Below, in pieces: positions 1 through 4,708 of a stretch of 6,213 nt of DNA; positions within the stretch are counted from its first letter, which is position 1; the number at the start of each line of letters is the position of its first letter. The DNA lies in contig CANOHR010000069.1 in NCBI GenBank assembly GCA_947565875.1, forward strand, positions 1-6,213, written 5' to 3'. The position numbers were made by a program, and so were the translations under genes. The stretch comes from an uncultured Pseudoflavonifractor sp. (GTDB lineage Bacteria; Bacillota; Clostridia; Oscillospirales; Oscillospiraceae). Under the pieces are notes generated by a model. That model was not told the DNA's origin and did not search any database. It saw nothing but the letters and a program-made list of their open reading frames with translations.

Positions 1-251
1 ATAAGGCTCCTGACGGAAAACTAAATATTTCCGGGAAAAAGATCGCCAAACTAAGAATAGCTCTACCCGGAAAGATATCTCAGAAAAAGCTGGCCGCCAA
101 ACTGCAATTGGAAGGATTGGAAATTGAAAAGAACGCCATCCAGCAAATAGAGAGCGGAGAGAGGTTTATTATTGATGTAGAACTGAAGGCCTTTGCCAAG
201 GTTTTGGGCGTCACCGCCGATGAACTGCTCTCTTCCGAGGATGAGCCTTGA
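1..251 (+). CDS. XRE-family helix-turn-helix regulator, 3' part
   Basis: The reading frame is open from the left edge, in frame with base 3, to a TGA at 249-251. It gives the last 82 residues, and the start lies outside the window. The visible part has the Cro/CI-type layout: a lead helix (KKIAKLRIAL), a SQKKLAAKL helix, a recognition segment (EKNAIQQIESGER) and a closing LKAFAKVLGVTADELL helix, then a short acidic tail. This matches small XRE proteins whose first helix-turn-helix loop is extended (LQLEGLEIEKN). It is presumably a DNA-binding repressor or activator, but its target cannot be read here. The fragment is about 45% GC, well below the downstream genes, which could mean horizontal origin or weak expression. 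The thrS promoter -35 box overlaps its stop codon. Family call is confident; function is unknown. Confidence 0.85.
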   Translation, partial: KAPDGKLNISGKKIAKLRIALPGKISQKKLAAKLQLEGLEIEKNAIQQIESGERFIIDVELKAFAKVLGVTADELLSSEDEP

Positions 252-276
252 CATTTCCTCCTTCCGGTGATACACT
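248..276 (+). promoter_or_regulatory. thrS promoter, sigma-A type
   Basis: A perfect -35 box TTGACA (248-253) is followed by a 17-base spacer and TACACT (271-276), which matches four of six -10 positions. A TG one base upstream of the -10 box (268-269) makes it an extended -10. Transcription should start near 282-284, just before the T-box Stem I. The -35 box shares bases with the TGA stop of the upstream regulator gene. Confidence 0.8.
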
Positions 277-282
277 TCCTTT

Positions 283-524
283 GTCAAGCAGGCGCTGACG
301 GAGAAGAAACCGCCCGTCCCGTCCAGAGAGAGGCCTCTATGCTGAAAGGGCCTTACGGAGAAGCGGCGGCCGTACCACTCCCGAGCCGTCCATGAGGAAT
401 GGACCGGGCCCTCCCGTTACAGAGGTCACGAGCGACGGCCTTGGGCCGTAAGCAGGGTGGAACCGTGGAGCGTATGAAAACGCTTCACCCCTGACACACT
501 CAGGGGTGAAGCGTTTTGTTTTGC
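283..524 (+). promoter_or_regulatory. Threonine T-box leader (tRNA-Thr sensing riboswitch) of thrS
   Basis: This RNA leader reads the charging state of tRNA-Thr and decides whether thrS transcription continues. The base of Stem I is GACGG 297-301 paired with CCGTC 386-390. Above it, CCGCC 310-314 pairs with GGCGG 365-369 and CCGT 319-322 with ACGG 355-358. The distal part has the conserved AGAGAG bulge (325-330) and a GGCC/GGCC closing stem (332-335 with 349-352). The specifier loop (about 370-385) contains ACC at 374-376, a threonine codon followed by A. A hairpin GTCCAT/ATGGAC (388-393 with 399-404) follows. The T-box motif AGGGTGGAACCGTGG is at 454-468. The antiterminator pairs CAGGG 453-457 with CCCTG 489-493 and GTGGAGCGT 465-473 with ACGCTTCAC 480-488, leaving the seven-base bulge TGGAACC (458-464). 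TGGA in the bulge would pair with an uncharged tRNA ending UCCA. The 3' strand of the antiterminator is also the 5' arm of the terminator, so the two folds exclude each other. Very secure as a T-box; the specifier reading is fairly secure and agrees with the downstream gene. Confidence 0.95.
477..522 (+). terminator. T-box regulated terminator before thrS
   Basis: There is a perfect 18-base-pair stem (477-494 with 500-517) around a five-base loop CACAC, followed by TTTTGTTTT (514-522). This is the off state of the T-box. Its left arm overlaps the antiterminator 3' strand, so binding of uncharged tRNA would prevent it from forming. Confidence 0.95.
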
Positions 525-536
525 CCCCAAAGAAGA

Positions 537-629
537 GGTGGGCACGCCGGGTCGTCGTGCCCCACACATACTATGCCGGCGGGTTTTAAAACCACCCGGA
601 TCATGTAGGGGCGGGTTCCAAACCCGCCC
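537..629. repeat. Cluster of three GC-rich palindromes in the thrS 5' untranslated region
   Basis: Three adjacent inverted repeats fill the stretch between the T-box terminator and the thrS ribosome binding site. The first has arms GTGGGCACG (538-546) and CGTGCCCCAC (556-565) with one bulged base. The second is a near-perfect 24-base palindrome (576-599) centred on GGTTTTAAAACC. The third is a nine-base-pair hairpin, GGGCGGGTT (609-617) and AACCCGCCC (621-629), with loop CCA. They share a GGGCGGGTT / CCGGCGGGTTTT theme, which suggests dispersed intergenic repeat units rather than part of the T-box. No coding potential was found here. Because they lie after the terminator, they would be carried in the mature thrS leader. 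Whether they recur elsewhere in the genome cannot be seen from this window. Confidence 0.65.
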
Positions 630-636
630 GGAACAC

Positions 637-644
637 AAGGAGGT
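637..644 (+). promoter_or_regulatory. thrS ribosome binding site
   Basis: AAGGAGGT sits nine bases before the ATG at 654. Together with an in-frame TAG at 606-608 it fixes the thrS start, so the missing N-terminal TGS domain is not a start-site error. Confidence 0.92.
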
Positions 645-653
645 ATCCCCATC

Positions 654-2411
654 ATGGCAGAAGAAAATCTCTACACCTTTGAAAATCCCGAATACCGCAA
701 GACCTACTGGCACACCTGCTCTCACGTCATGGCCCAGGCCGTCAAGCGCCTTTGGCCCGAGGTAAAGCTGGCCATCGGCCCCTCCATCGACGAGGGCTGG
801 TACTACGATATGGACGCCCCCTTCGCCTTCACCCCCGAGCATCTGGAGCAAATTGAGGCGGAGATGCGGAAGATCTGCAAGGAGAAGCTGAAGCTGGAGC
901 GGTTTGAGCTCCCCCGGCCGGAGGCTCTCAAATTTATGGAGGAGAAGGATGAGAAGTATAAGGTGGAACTCATCAACGACCTTCCCGAGGACGCTCACAT
1001 CTCCTTCTACAAGCAGGGGGAGTTCACCGACCTGTGCGCCGGGCCCCACCTGGACTCCACCGGGCGGATCAAGGGCAACGCCCTGAAGCTCACCGCCTGC
1101 AACGCCGCCTACTGGCGGGGGGATTCCAGCCGGGAGACCCTTCAGCGGATCTATGGCATTGCCTTCCCCAAAAAGGAGGAGCTGGACGAGTATCTGGCCA
1201 GGATCGAGGAGGCCAAGAAGCGGGACCACCGGCGGCTGGGTAAGGAGCTGGGATTGTTCATGCTCCGGGACGAGGGCCCCGGCTTCCCCTTCTTCCTTCC
1301 CAAGGGCATGACCCTGAAAAACACTCTTCTGGACTACTGGCGGAAGGTCCACAAGAAGTACGGCTATGTGGAGATCTCCACCCCCATCATGCTCAACCGT
1401 CAGCTGTGGGAGCGCTCCGGCCACTGGGACCACTACAAGAACAACATGTATACCACCGTCATCGACGACGTGGACTTCGCCGTCAAGCCCATGAACTGCC
1501 CCGGCGGTATGCTGGTCTACGCCAGCGAGCCCCACTCCTACCGGGACCTGCCCCTGCGGGTGGGGGAGATCGGCCTGGTCCACCGCCACGAGCTGTCCGG
1601 CGCCCTCCACGGCCTGTTCCGGGTGCGCTGCTTCAACCAGGACGACGCCCATGTCTTCATGACCCGTGAGCAGATGCAGGACGTGATTCAGGAGACGGTG
1701 CGGCTGTTTGACGAGGTCTACTCCACCTTCGGCCTGAGCTACACCATCGAGCTGTCCACCATGCCCGAGGATCACATCGGCACCGTGGAGGAGTGGGAGC
1801 GCAACCAGGATATCCTGAAGCAGGCCATCACCGCCATGGGCAAGGACTTTGTCATCAACGAGGGGGACGGCGCCTTCTACGGCCCCAAGCTGGACTTCCA
1901 TCTGGCCGACTCCCTGGGCCGGACCTGGCAGTGCGGCACCATTCAGCTGGACTCCCAACTCCCCGAGCGGTTTGAACTGGAGTACGTGGGAGAGGATGGA
2001 CAGAAGCACCGTCCCGTCATGATCCACCGGGTGGTGCTGGGCTCCATCGAGCGGTTCATCGGCGTCATCACCGAACACTTTGCCGGGGCCTTCCCCGCCT
2101 GGCTCGCCCCCGTGCAGGTGAAGCTCCTCACCGTCACCGACCGGGCCGACAGCTACGCCAGGGAGGTTGCCGCCAGGCTGGATGAGTTTGGCTTCCGCTG
2201 CGAGGTGGACGACCGAAACGAGAAGATCGGCAAGAAGATCCGGGAGGCCACCCTTCAGAAGGCCCCCTACATGCTGGTCATGGGCGACCGGGACATCGAA
2301 AATAAGACCGTCTCCGTCCGCCACCGCAGCGGCGAGGATCTGGGGGCCATGAGCCTGGATGCCTTTGCCGAAATGCTGAAGGCGGAAGTGGAGAGCATGG
2401 AGATCAAATAA
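654..2411 (+). CDS. thrS: Threonyl-tRNA synthetase, TGS-less form
   Basis: This cytoplasmic class II synthetase charges tRNA-Thr with threonine and hydrolyses mischarged Ser-tRNA-Thr. The 585-residue protein begins almost directly with the N2 editing domain (about residues 15-185), which has the HxxxH motif H20/H24 and the CxxxH motif C128/H132. The catalytic core (about 190-480) has motif 1 near 236-247 and the zinc ligands C282 (in MNCPGG), H333 (in QDDAH) and H458 (in MIHR). Motif 2 arginine is R311 and motif 3 arginine is R467 (in LGSIERF). The anticodon-binding domain follows (about 485-580). Typical bacterial ThrRS is about 640 residues with an N-terminal TGS domain of roughly 60 residues; that domain is absent. 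An in-frame stop at 606-608 and a strong ribosome binding site rule out a longer start. Expression is controlled by the T-box upstream, and a terminator follows immediately, so it is monocistronic. All recognised catalytic, zinc and editing residues are intact, so the enzyme should be active. Confidence 0.97.
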   Translation: MAEENLYTFENPEYRKTYWHTCSHVMAQAVKRLWPEVKLAIGPSIDEGWYYDMDAPFAFTPEHLEQIEAEMRKICKEKLKLERFELPRPEALKFMEEKDEKYKVELINDLPEDAHISFYKQGEFTDLCAGPHLDSTGRIKGNALKLTACNAAYWRGDSSRETLQRIYGIAFPKKEELDEYLARIEEAKKRDHRRLGKELGLFMLRDEGPGFPFFLPKGMTLKNTLLDYWRKVHKKYGYVEISTPIMLNRQLWERSGHWDHYKNNMYTTVIDDVDFAVKPMNCPGGMLVYASEPHSYRDLPLRVGEIGLVHRHELSGALHGLFRVRCFNQDDAHVFMTREQMQDVIQETVRLFDEVYSTFGLSYTIELSTMPEDHIGTVEEWERNQDILKQAITAMGKDFVINEGDGAFYGPKLDFHLADSLGRTWQCGTIQLDSQLPERFELEYVGEDGQKHRPVMIHRVVLGSIERFIGVITEHFAGAFPAWLAPVQVKLLTVTDRADSYAREVAARLDEFGFRCEVDDRNEKIGKKIREATLQKAPYMLVMGDRDIENKTVSVRHRSGEDLGAMSLDAFAEMLKAEVESMEIK

Positions 2412-2423
2412 GCATATGAAAAA

Positions 2424-2454
2424 GCCGCTGGGAGAATATCCCGGCGGTTTTTTT
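2424..2454 (+). terminator. thrS intrinsic terminator
   Basis: Stem CCGCTGGGA (2425-2433) pairs with TCCCGGCGG (2439-2447), with one G-U pair and a five-base loop, followed by seven T (2448-2454). It starts 13 bases after the thrS stop codon. Confidence 0.92.
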
Positions 2455-2503
2455 ATGGAAAAAGGGGGAAACTGGCAGGGAACAGAAAAGGAGGCGCGGG
2501 CCT

Positions 2504-3127
2504 ATGAAAAACGAGAATGCCATGTACGCCCTAAGCTATGGGCTGTTTGTCCTGACCGCCCGGCAGGGAAAGCAGGATAACGGCTGTATCATCAACACGG
2601 TGGGACAGGTCACCATCACCCCCAACCGGGTCACCGTGGCGGTAGACAAGGGCAACCTGACCCACGATATGATCGCCGCCACGGGGGACTTTACCGTCTC
2701 CATCCTCTCAGAGGAGGCGGGCTTTGACCTGTTCCGCCGCTTTGGCTTCCAGTCGGGGCGGAAGGTGGACAAATTTTCCGGCTTTGACGGGGCAAAGCGG
2801 GGAGACAACGGGATCCTCTATGTAACGGAGGGGACCAACGCCTGGATCAGCTGCAAGGTAGTCTCCCAAACCGACCTGGGGACCCACACCCTCTTTCTGG
2901 CCGATGTGACGGACGGGGACATGCTCTCCAGGGCTCCCAGCCTCACCTACGCCTACTACCACGCCCACATCAAGCCCAAGCCCCAGGCTCCCAAAGCGCC
3001 CAGTGAAAAAAAGCGCTGGGTATGCAGGGTATGCGGATATATCTACGAGGGAGAATTTCTGCCGGAGGACTTCATCTGCCCCATCTGCAAGCACCCGGCC
3101 TCCGATTTTGAAGAACTGAAAGAATAA
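2504..3127 (+). CDS. Flavin reductase-like / rubredoxin fusion (high-molecular-weight rubredoxin type)
   Basis: This is a predicted soluble electron carrier of 207 residues. Residues 5-155 form a flavin reductase-like FMN-binding split-barrel domain, with the family opening MYALSYGLFVLTA and the NGCIINTVGQVT strand. A proline- and lysine-rich linker (157-170) joins it to a short rubredoxin domain (171-207) with iron ligands C174, C177, C192 and C195 in a CRVCGYIYEG / CPIC pattern. The same architecture is known in Moorella Hrb, which passes electrons from NAD(P)H to the flavodiiron protein FprA for NO or O2 reduction. By analogy this protein probably supplies such a reductase, but no flavodiiron gene is visible here. 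The rubredoxin part is shorter than the free proteins (about 37 against 50-odd residues), as in rubrerythrin tails. AAGGAGG at 2488-2494 is nine bases before the ATG. No convincing promoter was found between the thrS terminator and this start. Architecture is certain; the partner is inferred. Confidence 0.92.
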   Translation: MKNENAMYALSYGLFVLTARQGKQDNGCIINTVGQVTITPNRVTVAVDKGNLTHDMIAATGDFTVSILSEEAGFDLFRRFGFQSGRKVDKFSGFDGAKRGDNGILYVTEGTNAWISCKVVSQTDLGTHTLFLADVTDGDMLSRAPSLTYAYYHAHIKPKPQAPKAPSEKKRWVCRVCGYIYEGEFLPEDFICPICKHPASDFEELKE

Positions 3128-3130
3128 AGC

Positions 3131-3169
3131 CCCGCCGCCGAAATTTCTTCGGCGGCGGGACGTTTTGTT
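3131..3169. terminator. Terminator between convergent genes
   Basis: A perfect 12-base-pair stem, CCCGCCGCCGAA (3131-3142) with TTCGGCGGCGGG (3148-3159), has a five-base loop and is followed on the plus strand by ACGTTTTGTTATT. It ends the rubredoxin-fusion transcript. Read on the minus strand the tail is GCTTTATTCT, a weaker T-run, so it may also stop the convergent CNNM transcript. The T-tract overlaps the last codon of that minus-strand gene. Confidence 0.88.
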
Positions 3170-4418
3170 ATTCTTCCTCTTCTTTTTCCAGGACCACCAC
3201 CTGGATCTCCAATACTCTCCGGTGGTCCACCTTCGTTACCGTCACGTCCAGGCCGTCGGACTGGAACCGGTCCCCCTCCTCGGGGACTCTCCCGATCTGC
3301 TCCATGACCCAGCCGGAGACGGTGTTGGCCTCGCACTCCCCGGTGAGGGCGAAGAGGTCGTAAAGATCGGAGAGGGCGGCGTGGCAGGCGATGAGGTAGC
3401 TACCGTCGGGCTGCTTTTTAAACTCCTCGATGACCTCGTCGTGTTCGTCCCAGATCTCTCCCACCAGTTCCTCCACGATGTCTTCCAGGGTACAAAGGCC
3501 CTCGGTGCCCCCGTACTCATCCACGACCACCACCATATGGGCCTTCTTCCGCTGAAGAATGCGCATGAGGTCGGATATCTTGGTATTCCCCGTGGTGTAA
3601 AGAATGGGGGTGATGAGGGCGGCGGGGTCGGTCTGGCCCCGGTAGCGGGCAATGTGGAAATCCTTCTCGTGGATGACCCCCAAAATGTCGTCCATATCCT
3701 CATGGTAGACGGGCAGACGGGAATAGCCGCTCTCGGCAAAGACGGCGGCGATATCCTCCATGGTGGCGGTATCCTCCACGGCGGTAATATCCACCCGGGG
3801 GGTCAGGATCTCCTGGACCTCCATGTCCCCAAACTCGATGGCGGAGCGGATGAGTTCGCTCTCATGCTCATCCAGTCCCCCTTCCGTCTCAGCCTGCTCC
3901 ACCATGGTCACCAGCTCCTCCTCGGTGATCCCCTCCCCCTGCTTCGGTGGGAAAAGAATGGAGAGAAGCTTTTTCCACTGGGAGAAGAGCCAGGCCATGG
4001 GGGTAAAGAGGACCATAAGAAGGCGCATGATGGGAGCGGCAAACATGGCAAAGCTCTCGCTCCGCTCCTTGGCAAGGCTCTTAGGGGAGACCTCGCCAAA
4101 GATCAGAATAATGACGGTGAGGGCTACGGTGGACACCACCGGACCATAGGAGCCCAGCAGATGGGTAAAGAGGGCGGTGGAGATGGTGGTCGCCGCGATA
4201 TTCACCACGTTGTTGCCGATGAGGATGGTGGTGAGGAGCCTGTCATAGTCCTCCGCCAGGCTGAGGGTCCGTCCGGCCCGGCGGTCCCCCCCATCGGCCC
4301 GGGCCTTCATGCGGACCCGGTTCAGGGATGTAAAGGCGGTCTCGGTGGCGGAGAAAAAGGCGCTGGAGGCCACCAAAAGAAGGATGGCAACGGTCATGGT
4401 AATACTGGCACTGTCCAT
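3168..4418 (-). CDS. CNNM/CBS/CorC_HlyC domain membrane protein (CorB/HlyC-type ion transporter)
   Basis: This 416-residue membrane protein is of the family often labelled hemolysin C or CorB. Characterised members move or regulate Mg2+ and sometimes other divalent cations. The order is: CNNM/DUF21 transmembrane domain (about 1-150) with hydrophobic segments near 8-28, 62-88, 93-109 and 122-145, the SATETAFTSLNRVR signature (23-36), IGNNVVNIAAT (67-77) and GEVSPKSLA (108-116); a paired CBS (Bateman) module (about 205-325) containing VVVVDEYGGTEG (296-307) and LEDIVEELVGEI (311-322); and a C-terminal CorC_HlyC domain (about 335-411). The CBS pair normally binds adenine nucleotides. The ATG at 4418 is the only usable upstream start: an in-frame TGA lies nine codons before it with no GTG or TTG between. 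It has no good Shine-Dalgarno sequence (the AGAAAGAGAG stretch is too far away), so translation may be modest. A structured element lies in its leader. Substrate is inferred, not shown. Confidence 0.93.
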   Translation of the reverse strand: MDSASITMTVAILLLVASSAFFSATETAFTSLNRVRMKARADGGDRRAGRTLSLAEDYDRLLTTILIGNNVVNIAATTISTALFTHLLGSYGPVVSTVALTVIILIFGEVSPKSLAKERSESFAMFAAPIMRLLMVLFTPMAWLFSQWKKLLSILFPPKQGEGITEEELVTMVEQAETEGGLDEHESELIRSAIEFGDMEVQEILTPRVDITAVEDTATMEDIAAVFAESGYSRLPVYHEDMDDILGVIHEKDFHIARYRGQTDPAALITPILYTTGNTKISDLMRILQRKKAHMVVVVDEYGGTEGLCTLEDIVEELVGEIWDEHDEVIEEFKKQPDGSYLIACHAALSDLYDLFALTGECEANTVSGWVMEQIGRVPEEGDRFQSDGLDVTVTKVDHRRVLEIQVVVLEKEEEE

Positions 4419-4444
4419 AGGGAGAACTTCACACTCTCTTTCTC

Positions 4445-4450
4445 ATAATA
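4445..4450 (-). promoter_or_regulatory. Possible second -10 box close to the CNNM gene
   Basis: On the minus strand TATTAT (five of six matches to TATAAT) lies 26 bases before the CNNM start codon and downstream of the attenuator-like hairpin. No acceptable -35 box lies 15-18 bases upstream of it. It could let the gene bypass the hairpin, but the evidence is weak. Confidence 0.25.
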
Positions 4451-4451
4451 G

Positions 4452-4574
4452 GAAACACGCGCAAAAGGACAGTCCTACCCTATGGTAAGACTGTCCTCGG
4501 GATGACAACATATAAAAATAATTGGGACTGGGCGGAGGTTCGTCCACTTGGTCTCACCGATCCTTTGCGCTTTC
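4452..4574 (-). promoter_or_regulatory. Attenuator-like structured element in the CNNM gene leader
   Basis: Within the predicted minus-strand leader are two competing structures. A hairpin pairs AGGACAGTC with GACTGTCCT (4489-4497 with 4466-4474), extended by four more pairs after one mismatch around a four-base loop, and is followed on the minus strand by TTTTGCGC. That is a terminator shape with a short T-run. Near the 5' end of the leader GAAAGCGCAAAGGA (4574-4561) can pair with TCCTTTTGCGC plus TTTC (4469-4459 and 4455-4452), with one extra T and a three-base GTG bulge. This long-range helix uses the T-run and the end of the hairpin's 3' arm, so the two would compete as in an attenuator. 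I do not recognise a known riboswitch consensus here. Equally possible is a small palindromic mobile unit with imperfect terminal inverted repeats of about 14 bases. Confidence 0.45.
4466..4497 (-). terminator. Hairpin with short T-run on the minus strand
   Basis: A nine-base-pair stem plus an inner four-base-pair stem (4476-4479 with 4484-4487) lies around loop CTAT. Read on the minus strand it ends in CCTTTTGCGC; read on the plus strand it has no T-run. It therefore looks like a weak intrinsic terminator acting on minus-strand transcription before the CNNM gene. Confidence 0.5.
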
Positions 4575-4586
4575 ATGATGTGGGAT

Positions 4587-4615
4587 ATGATATCACATAG
4601 AAAAAGAATTTGCAA
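4587..4615 (-). promoter_or_regulatory. Promoter for the CNNM gene
   Basis: On the minus strand TTGCAA (4615-4610, four of six -35 matches) is followed by a 17-base spacer and TATCAT (4592-4587, five of six -10 matches). A TG one base before the -10 box (4595-4594) gives an extended -10. Transcription would start near 4579-4581, leaving a leader of about 160 bases before the CNNM start. Confidence 0.62.
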
Positions 4616-4617
4616 GA

Positions 4618-4657
4618 GGGAAATCCCCACAGGGCAATTTCCCCTTGCGAAGGGAAA
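4618..4657. repeat. Alternating GGGAAA / TTTCCC inverted motifs between divergent promoters
   Basis: GGGAAA at 4618-4623, its inverse TTTCCC at 4638-4643 and GGGAAA again at 4652-4657 lie between and across the divergent promoters. The first pair extends to seven bases (GGGAAAT with ATTTCCC, 4618-4624 and 4637-4643). A separate small palindrome, CCCTTGCGAAGGG (4642-4654), covers the ilvE -35 box. Such an arrangement could be a regulator binding site, but no regulator family is recognisable from it. Confidence 0.4.
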
Positions 4658-4673
4658 AAAAGGGGAGTATAAT
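4645..4673 (+). promoter_or_regulatory. ilvE promoter
   Basis: A perfect TATAAT -10 box (4668-4673) lies 17 bases after TTGCGA (4645-4650, four of six -35 matches). Transcription should begin near 4680, giving a leader of only about 30 bases. That leaves no room for a T-box or peptide attenuator, so control of ilvE, if any, would act at initiation. Confidence 0.8.
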
Positions 4674-4708
4674 CGAACCAAATCAAGACCTGTAAGGAGG
4701 CCGTTATC

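Noticed and set aside
63..287. Minus-strand 74-codon open frame over the XRE gene
   Set aside because: No ribosome binding site and no recognisable family; the plus-strand frame is a convincing XRE regulator.
538..765. Plus-strand 75-codon open frame across the palindrome cluster and thrS start
   Set aside because: It has no ribosome binding site, and it overlaps the well-supported thrS start in another frame; the palindromes happen to lack stops.
426..2324. Very long minus-strand open frame (632 codons) antisense to thrS
   Set aside because: It is a shadow created by GC-rich third positions of thrS. The translation is rich in Gly, Val, Leu and Pro with no recognisable domain, and it runs through the T-box and terminator.
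3165..4448. Plus-strand open frame of 427 codons opposite the CNNM gene
   Set aside because: The minus strand encodes a clear CNNM-CBS-CorC protein over the same bases. The plus-strand translation is low-complexity, rich in Gly, His, Leu and Asp.
4419..4580. M-box, yybP-ykoY or NiCo riboswitch upstream of the CNNM gene
   Set aside because: The GGACAG/CTGTCC segments recall NiCo elements, but they form one simple hairpin and the rest of the known consensus features are not seen.
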